From NCBI RefSeq assembly GCF_900103785.1, contig NZ_FNHE01000002.1, forward strand, positions 1 to 64,000: 64,000 nucleotides of DNA, read 5' to 3'. Position numbers and translations under genes: made by a program. The notes under the pieces were generated by a model that had not been told where the DNA came from, made no database searches, and worked only from the letters and a program-made list of their open reading frames with translations. Position 1 is the stretch's first letter, and the number at the start of each line of letters is the position of its first letter. The stretch comes from Geodermatophilus siccatus. GTDB lineage: Bacteria > Actinomycetota > Actinomycetes > Mycobacteriales > Geodermatophilaceae. Below are positions 7,766-16,641 of this stretch, one piece after another.

Positions 7766-9028
7766 CTAGCGGGACAGGTGAGCGGCCAGCCGGGAGACGT
7801 ACCAGGTGACGAAGGCATCGACGTCCCCTTCGACCGTCGAGTACGGGCCCGGCCGGTAGCCGGGGTCCTCGACGCCCTTCTGGGTGCGGGCCACCAGGGT
7901 CCCGTCCTGCTGGTTCGTCGCCTGCCAGACCCGGGTCAGGGTGGCCACGTCGTAGTCCAGGCCCTCCACCGCGTCCGGGTGGACCAGCCAGGTCGTCCGC
8001 AGGAGGGTCCGGTCCGGGGCGAGCGGCAGCACGGAGAACACCACCGCGTGGTCGGCCAGCATGTGGAACCACGAGTTCGGCTGCATGTGCAGGGACAGGT
8101 CGCCGAACCGGTCCGTGGTCATGGACCCCATGAGCCTGCTGCACACCGACTCGCCGTTCGTGTTGAACGACTTGCCGGCACCGTCGAGCGGGGCGTGGGA
8201 GAGCTGGAACCCCGTGGCGCGTGTGTCGAGTTCCCGAGCTCCCTCGAGGGGGAAGCCCTGCCGGACGCACGCCGACCGGAGTGCGGCGGAGGCCTGGTGG
8301 TAGCGCTGGTAGGCCGGCCGCAGCCGCGGCGGGACGTCCTCGGCGGTGTAGCCGAACAGGGGGAAGTAGGCGCTCACCAGCTCGGGGTGGCCGTCGCAGT
8401 GGTAGCACTCACGGTTGTTCTCCATGACGAGCTTCCAGTTGCCGGTCTCGACGATGTCGCTCTGATGGGCGACCTTCGCCTGGCGCAGGCCGTACGGGGC
8501 CAGGAAGGGCTCGATGCGCGCGGCGACCTCGTCGAAGTCCGCCGGCGGGTCATCGGCGAGGCACAGGAACACGAGACCGCCGATGCTGCGCACCTGGACC
8601 GGCCTGAGGCTGAAGCAGCTGCGGTCGAACGAGGCCGGCTGGTTGTCGGCGTGCATCAGTCGACCGTCGACGCCGTAGGTCCAGTGGTGGTAGGGGCAGA
8701 CGAGGTTCCCCACGCTGCCCCGGGGCTCGTCGAGCAGCCGCGATCCCCGGTGCCGGCACACGTTGTGGAAGGCCCGCAGCTCTTCGTCGTCGTCCCGGAC
8801 GATGATGACGGAGTAGCTGCCCACCGCGACGGTGACGAAGTCGCCGGGTTCGGGGAGCTCCGCCTCTGCGGCCGCGAAGAGCCAGTGCCTGGCGAAGATC
8901 GCGCTCACGTCCAGGTCGAAGACCTCCTGGCTCGTGTAGAAGGGCGCCTCCAGGCTGTACCCGGGCACACGACGCTCCACCAGGTCGACCAGGTCGTGTC
9001 CGGTGGGGCGCTCCAGCTGCATGGTCAT
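7766..9028 (-). CDS. Rieske-type mononuclear iron demethylase (GbcA/Stc2-like)
   Basis: The protein has 420 residues. Rieske cluster ligands are C91, H93, C111 and H114 (CRHRGS and CPYHHW). The mononuclear iron site appears as NNRECYHCDGHPEL, with H210 and H214. The ENNRECYHC wording is characteristic, as I recall the family, of glycine betaine monooxygenase (GbcA) and stachydrine demethylase (Stc2), rather than aromatic-ring dioxygenases. The predicted reaction is oxidative removal of one N-methyl group as formaldehyde. No small beta subunit is encoded nearby, as expected for this class. ATG at 9028 has AGGAG seven bases upstream. The DgcA/StcD-like gene at 14451 could remove further methyl groups. 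The exact substrate cannot be told from sequence. Confidence 0.83.
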   Translation of the reverse strand: MTMQLERPTGHDLVDLVERRVPGYSLEAPFYTSQEVFDLDVSAIFARHWLFAAAEAELPEPGDFVTVAVGSYSVIIVRDDDEELRAFHNVCRHRGSRLLDEPRGSVGNLVCPYHHWTYGVDGRLMHADNQPASFDRSCFSLRPVQVRSIGGLVFLCLADDPPADFDEVAARIEPFLAPYGLRQAKVAHQSDIVETGNWKLVMENNRECYHCDGHPELVSAYFPLFGYTAEDVPPRLRPAYQRYHQASAALRSACVRQGFPLEGARELDTRATGFQLSHAPLDGAGKSFNTNGESVCSRLMGSMTTDRFGDLSLHMQPNSWFHMLADHAVVFSVLPLAPDRTLLRTTWLVHPDAVEGLDYDVATLTRVWQATNQQDGTLVARTQKGVEDPGYRPGPYSTVEGDVDAFVTWYVSRLAAHLSR

Positions 9029-9114
9029 GGTGCGTCTCCTGGGGGAGGGGACGAGCTCGCTGATCGCGGTGCGGGTGCCGCGTCGACCTGCCCGGTCAGC
9101 CGGCGCCGTGGTCA

Positions 9115-9150
9115 CCACTTAGTGGATGGGCATGTCCACCAGGTGAGTGG
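9115..9150. promoter_or_regulatory. Palindromes upstream of the Rieske gene, possible operator
   Basis: CCACTTAGTGG at 9115-9125 is a perfect 11-base palindrome. A second, looser CCACC...AGTGG element follows at 9136-9150. They lie about 90-120 bp upstream of the Rieske start and suit the dimeric IclR or GntR-type regulators encoded in this cluster. Confidence 0.45.
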
Positions 9151-9192
9151 TAGCACGCCGTCTCGGGGTGAGTCAACAGCTCGGGGAGCCCG

Positions 9193-10470
9193 TCAGACGC
9201 CGGACAGGCGCTCGTCGTGCGGTGCGTGGCTGAGCAGCTCCACGCCGCCCTCCGTCACGAGGACCTGTTCCTCCAGCTTCAGCCCCTCGGCCTCTCCTTC
9301 GACCCCCAGGTACGCCTCGACGCTGAACACCATCCCGGCCTCGATCTGGCCGGCGTGGTGGTCCTCGAAGACGATGACCGGGTACTCGTCGCTCAGCCCG
9401 CTGCCGTGGGCGATGAACGGATACCGCTGCGGGTGGTAGGCACGGGGAAGGCGACTGCTGAGTCGTTCGCCCACTTCGTCGAAGGCGGCCCCCGGCGTCA
9501 ACTCACCGGTGATCTCCTCGAGGAAGGCCTCGGCATCCGCGTACAACCTCTGCTGCCGAGCGGTGGGCTTGGTGCAGTCGACCAGGTACGTGCGGGACAC
9601 GTCTGCGAGGTAGCCGGCCGGACCGATGAGGTCGGTGTCGAAGGAGACCAGGTCGCCGGAGTCGATGCGGCGATCGCTGGCCTCGCGGAACCAGGGGTTC
9701 GTCCGCGGTCCGGACGACAGCAGGCGCGCCTCGACGTACTCGCCCCCCAGGGCGAACGCTCGGCCGGTGAACAGCGCCCACGCCTCGTTCTCGGTCATGC
9801 CCGGCCGGAGGGCCTCGTGCAGGTGGGTGACCGCCGCGTCGCAGGCGCGAACCGATCGGCGGATGAGCTCGATCTCCGCCGTCCCCTTCGTGGCGCGCGC
9901 CTGTTCGATCGCCAGCTGCGCTGGTTCGAGGTGCAGACCGGCCTCCTGGAGAGCCAGGAACCCGTACGTGTCGAGTCTGTCCACCCCGATCCGGGCGTCC
10001 CGGACCCCGCGCTCCTGCAGGACGTCGGCCACCTCTGCCGCGAACCGCTCGGCTCGGCCCTGGGCGCGCTCCGCAGACCCGAAGACCGACCAGCTCGTCG
10101 CCGTCCGTGTCTCGACGTGCGGATGGGGGGACACCAGCTCGGCCGGAGCCGACGCGTACTCCCACAGGATCGGTTCGCCCTCGGCCGGCACCAGCATGTA
10201 GCGGTCGATCACGTGCATCGTCCAGACCGGCATGGTGGAGGTCCCGGAGGCGTACCGGATGTTGACGGGATCCACGAGCAGCGCAGCGGCCAGGTCATGG
10301 CGGTGCAGCGCGTCGCGGGTGCGGACGAGCGCGTGTTCCACTGCCCCGCGGACCAGTGCGGCGTCCACCTCCGGCTGTGCCTCGCGGGTCCGGGCCGGCG
10401 CGACCGACCGCGGCACGTCGTACCTGGGTCGGGTGGCCCGGCCGGACGACGCGCCCGGTGTGCTGATCAC
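9193..10470 (-). CDS. M24-family metallohydrolase (Xaa-Pro peptidase fold)
   Basis: The protein has 425 residues: a creatinase-like N-terminal domain and a pita-bread catalytic domain. The five metal ligands expected of M24 enzymes are all present: the two Asp of SFDTDLIGPAGYLADVSRT (around residues 277-289), the His of FIAHGSGLSDEYP, the Glu of FSVEAYLG and the Glu of LKLEEQVLV. An extra Asp gives a D-x-D pair. Creatinase lacks metals, so that function is unlikely. Relatives act as prolidases, as ectoine hydrolases, or as the DMSP lyase DddP. Here it sits between a BCCT transporter and a Rieske demethylase, so a role on a betaine-like compound is likely. GTG at 10470 was chosen for the GGGGAG seven bases upstream. 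Confidence 0.72.
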   Translation of the reverse strand: MISTPGASSGRATRPRYDVPRSVAPARTREAQPEVDAALVRGAVEHALVRTRDALHRHDLAAALLVDPVNIRYASGTSTMPVWTMHVIDRYMLVPAEGEPILWEYASAPAELVSPHPHVETRTATSWSVFGSAERAQGRAERFAAEVADVLQERGVRDARIGVDRLDTYGFLALQEAGLHLEPAQLAIEQARATKGTAEIELIRRSVRACDAAVTHLHEALRPGMTENEAWALFTGRAFALGGEYVEARLLSSGPRTNPWFREASDRRIDSGDLVSFDTDLIGPAGYLADVSRTYLVDCTKPTARQQRLYADAEAFLEEITGELTPGAAFDEVGERLSSRLPRAYHPQRYPFIAHGSGLSDEYPVIVFEDHHAGQIEAGMVFSVEAYLGVEGEAEGLKLEEQVLVTEGGVELLSHAPHDERLSGV

Positions 10471-10666
10471 GAGCGGCTCCCCACAGCAGGTGCTCGGCAG
10501 GGGTCTACTCGGTCGGGCACCGCTCCGGCTGGAGGGCTGCGCGGGGCGGTGCGTCGACCACCGGCTCGGAGCCGGCGGCGGTGCGGCCGAGCAGGCTGCG
10601 CCCCGGCCGTGCAGCCGGACAGGACGAGGCGCGGCCCTGCCGGTGCGCAGCCGGTGGCTGCACTCG

Positions 10667-12445
10667 TCAGATCGGTGTTCGTGACGCCGTCGCTTCGCGG
10701 GTGGGCGCGGCGGCGCCGTTCTCGGGGCCGGTCGGGGTCGGCGGCTGGGCCGAGTCCGGTTGCTGGACCGTGTTCGATCGCATCTCCGCGACCACCGTGC
10801 GGACACCGGGCGGGACCGTGGTGACCACCGGCTCGCTGCGCAGTTGCTTGAGCAGGCTGTAGCAGACACCGAGCATGACGACCAGGAACGGGACGCCGAA
10901 CACGATGACCGTGGTCTGGATCGCGTCCAGACCCCCGGCGAGCAGGAGGGCGATCGCGACCGCGCCGATCATCGATCCCCAGGTGACGACCAGCCAGGTC
11001 CGGGGGTGCAGCGAGCCGCCCTGGGAGAGCATCCCGAGGACCAGGGACGCCGCGTCGGCGCCGGCGACGTAGAACAGCATGATCAGGACGACGACTAGCA
11101 CCGCGGTGAGGGTCGAGAACGGCATGGCGTCGAGCAACGTGAACAGGGTGTTCTCGACACCCGTGGCCAGCGAGCCGGCCATGTCGGTGACCCCGCTCAG
11201 CTGGAACCGGATGGCGGTGCCACCCATCACCACGAACCAGATCGTGCTGACGAGCGTCGGGACGATCAACACGCAGATCACGAACTCGCGGATGGTGCGC
11301 CCCCGCGAGATCCGGGCCATGAAGGTGCCCACGAACGGCGCCCACGACATCCACCACGCCCAGTAGAAGATCGTCCAGCCGGCGAGCCACTCGCGGCCAC
11401 CGTTGGCACCGGTGCGGAACGACATGGGCACGAAGTGGGCCAGGTAACCGCCGAAGGACTCGACGAACGTGTTCATCAGGAAGATCGTGGGCCCGAAGGC
11501 GAACACGAAGACCAGGACCGCGACGGCCAACCCGGCGTTGATGTTCGCCATCCACTTGACGCCCCGCTCGGTCCCGCTGACCGCGGACACCACGAACAGG
11601 GCGGTCAGCACGACGATCACCACGATCGACACCGTGTTGCTCTGGGGGGCGTCGAAGACCCGCGTCAGCCCGCTGTTGATCTGGAGGGCGCCCAGCCCCA
11701 GGGACGTCGCTGCCCCGAAGGTGGTGATGAACAGACCGAAGATGTCGACGGCCCGGCGGGCAGGGTGCGCGGGGTCCTTCCGGGGGAAGACGATCGAGCT
11801 GAGCAGGTTGGGCAGGCCCTTGCGGAACGTCGCGTAGGCCAGGGCGAGCCCGACGACGCCGTACAGCGCCCACGGGTGCAGCCCCCAGTGGAAGATCGTG
11901 TACTCCATGCCGAGCTGGGCCGACTCCGGCGTCGCGGGCTCGGCGAGTCCCAGCGGCGGGGTGAGCAGGTGCGACAGCGGCTCGGCGACGCCCCAGAAGA
12001 TCAGCCCGATGCCCATGCCGGTGGCGAACATCATGGAGATCCAGGAAACGGTGCTGAACTCCGGGCGCTCGTCGTCGCGGCCCAACCGGATCCGCCCGTA
12101 GCGCGAGATCGCGAGCAGCAGCATGAGCGCGACGAAGCCGACGGTCACGAGCACGTACACCCAGCCGGTGGCGTCGATCATCTTAGCCAGGACCGTCGAG
12201 GCCGCGGTGGCCAGCGAGCCCGGTGAGATCACCCCCCACAGCACGAACGCCAGGGTCAGGGCGAGGCCGGCGATGAAGACGGTCCGGTCGACCGGCTGGT
12301 CCACGTCGGCGGCTCGCGGGTGCGTCCGGTCGTCATCGGGCGCGGCGTGGACGAACCGCTCGGTGACGACGACCGTCTCCTCGACCGTCATGTCGCCGTC
12401 GGCCGCTCGGGCGGGCATCCGGTGATCGGGGTCGTCGGGGCTCAT
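10667..12445 (-). CDS. BCCT-family transporter (betaine/carnitine/choline type)
   Basis: This is a 592-residue protein with about twelve membrane segments between residues ~50 and ~540 and hydrophilic ends. The family signatures are present: GMGIGLIFWGVAEPLSH and the aromatic substrate box FYWAWWMSWAPFVG, followed by ARISRGRTIREF. The Trp cage binds quaternary ammonium or sulfonium groups. Uptake would be coupled to Na+ or H+. The long acidic N-terminus and C-terminal extension are like those of osmosensing members, but location in a catabolic cluster argues for nutrient uptake. GGAAGG precedes ATG 12445. It most likely supplies the substrate for the Rieske and DgcA-like enzymes. Confidence 0.88.
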   Translation of the reverse strand: MSPDDPDHRMPARAADGDMTVEETVVVTERFVHAAPDDDRTHPRAADVDQPVDRTVFIAGLALTLAFVLWGVISPGSLATAASTVLAKMIDATGWVYVLVTVGFVALMLLLAISRYGRIRLGRDDERPEFSTVSWISMMFATGMGIGLIFWGVAEPLSHLLTPPLGLAEPATPESAQLGMEYTIFHWGLHPWALYGVVGLALAYATFRKGLPNLLSSIVFPRKDPAHPARRAVDIFGLFITTFGAATSLGLGALQINSGLTRVFDAPQSNTVSIVVIVVLTALFVVSAVSGTERGVKWMANINAGLAVAVLVFVFAFGPTIFLMNTFVESFGGYLAHFVPMSFRTGANGGREWLAGWTIFYWAWWMSWAPFVGTFMARISRGRTIREFVICVLIVPTLVSTIWFVVMGGTAIRFQLSGVTDMAGSLATGVENTLFTLLDAMPFSTLTAVLVVVLIMLFYVAGADAASLVLGMLSQGGSLHPRTWLVVTWGSMIGAVAIALLLAGGLDAIQTTVIVFGVPFLVVMLGVCYSLLKQLRSEPVVTTVPPGVRTVVAEMRSNTVQQPDSAQPPTPTGPENGAAAPTREATASRTPI

Positions 12446-12610
12446 GAGACACCTTCCGTTCCGCAGAGCGCTCCGTCGCGCCGTACGAAACAGTGTGAGT
12501 TGGACCACTGTCAACGGTCAGCCGGTCGAACCCTGCACGGATCCCCGGCGCCTCCCCGCACCGAGGCGCCGGACCCGCCCGTGACAGCCGCCCGGGTCGT
12601 CCTCGACTGC

Positions 12611-14173
12611 TCACGACCTCCTGGTCGGCCGCGATCTGGTGGCCTCGAGCTGTCCGAGCATGTAGGTGGCGGCATCGTCGATCTTGACGCGCCACCGTTC
12701 CACCGCGACCTCGCCGTTCCCGGAGTCGATCGCCTCGAAGATGGCGCGATCGTCCTGCAGGATCGCGTCGATCGGATACGCGTAGTCCAGCCCCATCACG
12801 GCGATGAACATGCGCAGGTGGTCCGCCAGGACCTCCAGCATGGGTGCGATGCGGACCAGGCCCGAGGCTTCGGCGAGGGCGTTCTGGAAGGCGATGTCCG
12901 CCTCGCCTGTCCGGTGGACGTCGCCGGTCGCGGCGCACCGCTCCAGCGCGTCCAGCGACTCCGCGACCGACTGCCGCTCCTGCGCAGACCACCGGACGGC
13001 GGCTCGGATCACCAGGGCTCCCAGCGCGCGCCGAGCGGCGTACGTCTCGACGACGTCGTTCGTCGTCAGGACGGGGACCACCGCCGCATGCCCCGTCGTG
13101 ATCGTGAGCAGGCCGTCCCTCTCCAGGAGTCGCATCGCCGCCCTGACCTGAGCCCGCGACGTCCGCAACCGACCCGCCAGGGAGCGTTCGGTGACGCGGT
13201 CACCACCGGCGAGCCGGCCTTCCGCGATGCCCTGGCGGATGGTCAGGACGATCTCGTCGGCAAGAGCTCGTTCCGGTCCCAGGTGACGCGCGGCGGACCG
13301 GGTCGCGGGTCCGCGGCCTCCTCCCGCCCGGGGTGCGGGACGCACCCAGGTGAACGCACGGCGGGGCGCTCGCGCCCACGCGCGCAGGTCGTTCTCCAGC
13401 TGCAGTGCCGAAGCGGGGGGGAGCAGCGCCCCCCAGTCGACGAAGAGCGGGAAGAGGGACAGCCACTCGCCGAGATCCCGGCACACCCTCCGAACCGACA
13501 CCTCGGCCGGCACCGGCGCCTCCGCGGACGCGAGGGCCATCAGGGTCGCGTCCGGGTCAGCAGCGGCCACCACCTCGTCCCAGAACGGACCCGTGTCGGC
13601 AGCGGAGGTCGCCGGGACCTCAGGGCGGACCAGGTCGGAGGCCAGGACCGCACGCAGTGATCGGTGCACCGCCGGGTCGACGCGTGCCGGTGGAGCAGGG
13701 TCCTCCCGCCGGGGAACGGGCGTGAGCTGGACGGCCAGGACGGCGTACTGCGACGTCACCAGGAGGCCGAGGACGGCCGGCTGACGCCCGGTCGTCGCGG
13801 CGGTCAGGTCATCGCTGACCGCGGTACCGGACCGCATGGCCTCCCAGGCGCGCGCCACGAAGGACTGGCTGACGCCGAGGGCGGCAGCGATCGAGCGGCT
13901 GGACCACTTGGTGGTGGGCATCCAGAGGGGGGCGGTGAGGGCAGCGAGCCGCAACTCCTCCGTCGTCCGGCGTCGGTGGGCGGGCCGGCTCAGCTGCGCC
14001 GCCCCGCCTGTGCGGTAGCGCCGAGCCCACTTGGCGGCCGTCTGCCTGGTGACGCCGTGTGCCCGGGCAGCGCGCGCAGGCCCGAGCGACAGCACGTCCT
14101 GCACCAGTCGTGCGCGCAGACGTACCGCCTCGTCGACGTCCCGCGCGAGGTCCTCGAGCTGCGGATCGCTCAC
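12611..14173 (-). CDS. Large regulator: transposase-type HTH plus GntR winged helix plus FCD domain
   Basis: This is a 520-residue protein, about twice the size of ordinary GntR/FadR regulators. The N-terminal ~100 residues look like the paired helix-turn-helix of transposases (AHGVTRQTAAKWARRYRTGG; RSIAAALGVSQSFVARAWEA). A ~160-residue middle region has no recognised fold. The C-terminal half is a FadR-type regulator: the winged helix (RLAGGDRVTERSLAGRLRTS, then RAQVRAAMRLLERDGLL) and an FCD effector domain (residues ~380-510). The FCD metal site is altered: the FH of the usual motif is FQ, and the expected EHRAI reads DDRAI. GTG 14173 was chosen because GAGGAG lies four to five bases upstream. 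It lies divergent from the DgcA-like gene and upstream of the BCCT gene, so it probably controls one or both. Confidence 0.72.
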   Translation of the reverse strand: MSDPQLEDLARDVDEAVRLRARLVQDVLSLGPARAARAHGVTRQTAAKWARRYRTGGAAQLSRPAHRRRTTEELRLAALTAPLWMPTTKWSSRSIAAALGVSQSFVARAWEAMRSGTAVSDDLTAATTGRQPAVLGLLVTSQYAVLAVQLTPVPRREDPAPPARVDPAVHRSLRAVLASDLVRPEVPATSAADTGPFWDEVVAAADPDATLMALASAEAPVPAEVSVRRVCRDLGEWLSLFPLFVDWGALLPPASALQLENDLRAWARAPRRAFTWVRPAPRAGGGRGPATRSAARHLGPERALADEIVLTIRQGIAEGRLAGGDRVTERSLAGRLRTSRAQVRAAMRLLERDGLLTITTGHAAVVPVLTTNDVVETYAARRALGALVIRAAVRWSAQERQSVAESLDALERCAATGDVHRTGEADIAFQNALAEASGLVRIAPMLEVLADHLRMFIAVMGLDYAYPIDAILQDDRAIFEAIDSGNGEVAVERWRVKIDDAATYMLGQLEATRSRPTRRS

Positions 14174-14450
14174 CTGACTCCTCGAGCGTGGAGTGCAGAG
14201 TGTAACTCGACAACTCGCTCCCGGTACGAGTCCGGGCGCGGTACTACCGGACCGGCGGACACCGCTGCACTCTTGCCTCCCGACGCGACCGAGGGCCGCC
14301 GGCAGCCCCTGCGATGGGCACCGTCCACCGAGCAGGAACTGGTCGAGGGGCCGTCGACGTCGCGACCGTGCCGACTCCTCCGACGAGGCAGGAAGCGCGG
14401 AGGAGAGGTCGGGGAGACGCCATCGGCCGCCGTTGCTCCTGGAGGCACCC
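14174..14450. promoter_or_regulatory. Divergent promoter region between the dual-HTH regulator and the DgcA/StcD-like gene
   Basis: 277 bp separate two divergent starts. Near 14186-14213 there is an A/T-richer patch with repeated ACTCG and GAGTG half-sites, the best candidate operator. No clean palindrome or sigma-70 promoter could be assigned. No gene is seen. Confidence 0.4.
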
Positions 14451-16484
14451 GTGCAGTCCGCAGACCCGTTGATGAGTCCCTTCACGCTCAAGGGCGTTCC
14501 GCTGCGCAACCGGATCGTCAGCACCTCCCACGAGCCCGCCTACAGCGAGGACGGGCTCCCGGGGGACCGGTACCGGGCCTACCACGTCGAGAAGGCGCGA
14601 GGCGGGGTCGGGCTCACGATGATCGGCGGCAGCGCCATCGTCAGCCCGGAGAGCGCACCGGCCTTCGGCAACCTGCAGCTGTTCAAGGACGAAGCGGTCC
14701 CGCTGCTGCGTCGTCTCGCGGACGAGGTCCACGAGCACGGCGCTGCGGTCATGACCCAGCTGACCCACCTCGGCCACCGGACGAGCAACTACACCCACGA
14801 CTGGCTGCCGGCGCTGTCGGTCAGCGCCCTCCGGGAGTCGGCGCACCGGGCGTTCACGCGGCCGGCGGACCGCTGGGATCTCGACCGCATCGTCCGGGAC
14901 TTCGCCGACGCGGCCGTGCGCTGCAAGGACGGGGGACTGGACGGCATCGAGCTCATGGCGTACGGGCACCTGCTGGACGCCTTCTGGACCCCGGCCCGGA
15001 ACCGCCGCGAGGACGAGTACGGAGGATCCTTCGAGAACCGGATGCGCTTCCCGCTCCAGGTCGTCCGGGCCATCCGCGCCGCCGTCGGTGAGCAGTTCGT
15101 CGTCGGCGTCCGCATGACCTTCGACGAGGGACGCAGGGAGGGTCTGCAGACCGACGAGGCGCTGCGGATCGCGAACGCCCTCACCGGTGCGGGCATCGAC
15201 TTCTTCAGCGTCATCAAGGGGTTCATCGACACGGACGCCGAGCTGGCACAGGTGATCCCGCCGATGGGCACGCCGGCGGCGCCGCACCTCGCGTTCACCG
15301 GCTGGGTGAAGCAGAACGTCGACGTCCCGGTGATGCACGCCGCCAAGATCGGTGACGTGGCGACTGCTCGGTACGCCGTCACCGAGGGCCTCGTGGACCT
15401 GGTCGGGATGACCCGGGCGTTGATCGCGGACCCCCACCTGCCGAACAAGGTCGCCGCCCGGCAGGTGGACCGGATCCGCCCGTGCGTCGGCGCCAACATG
15501 TGCATCGACGGCATCTACAGCTCCGGTGCGGCCTACTGCGCCCACAACCCGTCGACCGGCCGGGAGCTGCGCCTCCCGCACACCGTCCGCAAGGCGGCCG
15601 AGCGGAAGAGGGCCGCAGTCGTCGGCGGTGGGCCCGCGGGACTGGAAGCCGCGAGAACGCTCGCCGAACGGGGGCACGAGGTCGTCCTCTTCGAGGCGAA
15701 CCCGAGCCTGGGCGGGCAGATCGCCCTCGCGGCGAAGTCCCCGCGGCGGCGTGACCTGATCGGGATCGTCGACTGGCGGATCGAGGAGTGCAAGCGGCTG
15801 GGTGTCCACCTCGAGCTCAACCACCTCGTGGAGCCGGACGAGCTCGTCAACGGGGCCTTCGACGTCATCGTGGTCGCGACCGGTGGTCTGCCCGACGTCG
15901 AGGTCGCCGAGGGCAGCCACCTCGCGATCGACTCCTGGGACGTCATGTCGGGAGCGGTCAAGCCCACCGGCGACGTGCTCGTCTACGACGACCACGGGGG
16001 GCACCAGGCGCTCGACGCGATCGAGGTCATCGCGCCCGCCGCGGCCTCGGTGGAGCTGGTCACCCCGGAGCGGACCGTCTCACCCGACGTCGGTGCGCTC
16101 ACGATGGCCGGCTACCTGCAGATGCTCGCTGAGCACGACGTGACGATGACGCCTGCCCACCGCCTGGTCCGTGTCGAACGATCCGACGGGCGGCTCAAGG
16201 CGACGTTCGCCGTGGACGGTGCTCGGCGGTCGATCGAGCGGTACGCCGACACGATCGTGATCGAGCACGGGACGCTGCCCGTGACCGACGTCTACGACGC
16301 GCTCGTGGACGCGTCGACCAACTGCGGCGAGATCGACACGAAGGAGCTGTTGGCGCTGTCGCCCCAGTCCCCGACCCACAACGAGGACGGCCGCTTCCGC
16401 ATCTACCGCGTGGGCGATGCGGTGAGCAGCCGCAACATCCACGCGGCCGTCCTCGACTCCTTCCGCCTGTGCAGCGCGATCTGA
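14451..16484 (+). CDS. DgcA/StcD-type flavoprotein N-demethylase (old yellow enzyme plus FAD domain)
   Basis: The 677-residue protein starts at a GTG with GGAGG six bases upstream. Residues ~5-340 form the FMN TIM barrel (NRIVSTSHEPAYSEDGLPGD; TQLTHLGHRTS). An iron-sulfur segment follows with C345, C351 and C363; the fourth Cys of trimethylamine dehydrogenase is Ala here (RPCVGANMC), as I recall for this subfamily. Residues ~385-677 form the FAD/NAD domain (AAVVGGGPAGLEAARTLAER). Length and wording match dimethylglycine demethylase DgcA and N-methylproline demethylase StcD, which strip N-methyl groups left after the Rieske step. It lies divergent from the BCCT-M24-Rieske genes. Whether the substrate is dimethylglycine, N-methylproline or another secondary or tertiary amine is open. 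Confidence 0.83.
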   Translation: MQSADPLMSPFTLKGVPLRNRIVSTSHEPAYSEDGLPGDRYRAYHVEKARGGVGLTMIGGSAIVSPESAPAFGNLQLFKDEAVPLLRRLADEVHEHGAAVMTQLTHLGHRTSNYTHDWLPALSVSALRESAHRAFTRPADRWDLDRIVRDFADAAVRCKDGGLDGIELMAYGHLLDAFWTPARNRREDEYGGSFENRMRFPLQVVRAIRAAVGEQFVVGVRMTFDEGRREGLQTDEALRIANALTGAGIDFFSVIKGFIDTDAELAQVIPPMGTPAAPHLAFTGWVKQNVDVPVMHAAKIGDVATARYAVTEGLVDLVGMTRALIADPHLPNKVAARQVDRIRPCVGANMCIDGIYSSGAAYCAHNPSTGRELRLPHTVRKAAERKRAAVVGGGPAGLEAARTLAERGHEVVLFEANPSLGGQIALAAKSPRRRDLIGIVDWRIEECKRLGVHLELNHLVEPDELVNGAFDVIVVATGGLPDVEVAEGSHLAIDSWDVMSGAVKPTGDVLVYDDHGGHQALDAIEVIAPAAASVELVTPERTVSPDVGALTMAGYLQMLAEHDVTMTPAHRLVRVERSDGRLKATFAVDGARRSIERYADTIVIEHGTLPVTDVYDALVDASTNCGEIDTKELLALSPQSPTHNEDGRFRIYRVGDAVSSRNIHAAVLDSFRLCSAI

Positions 16485-16641
16485 CCCTCCTCCGTCGCCT
16501 CTCCGTCGATGCAGGTCGGGAGCATGTCGGCGGGCGGGCGCGGGCGACGACGCGTGTGCGCGTCACCTGTCGAGGGGACTGGTCGCTGCCAGCGGCGCAC
16601 AGTCGATCGCCCGGGTCGTGACGCGGGACGGAGCAGCTCGC

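Noticed and set aside
9193-10470. Creatinase or ectoine hydrolase assignment
   Set aside because: All five M24 metal ligands are present, unlike metal-free creatinase, and the motif around the first Asp pair differs from what I recall of ectoine hydrolase. No ectoine utilisation genes adjoin.
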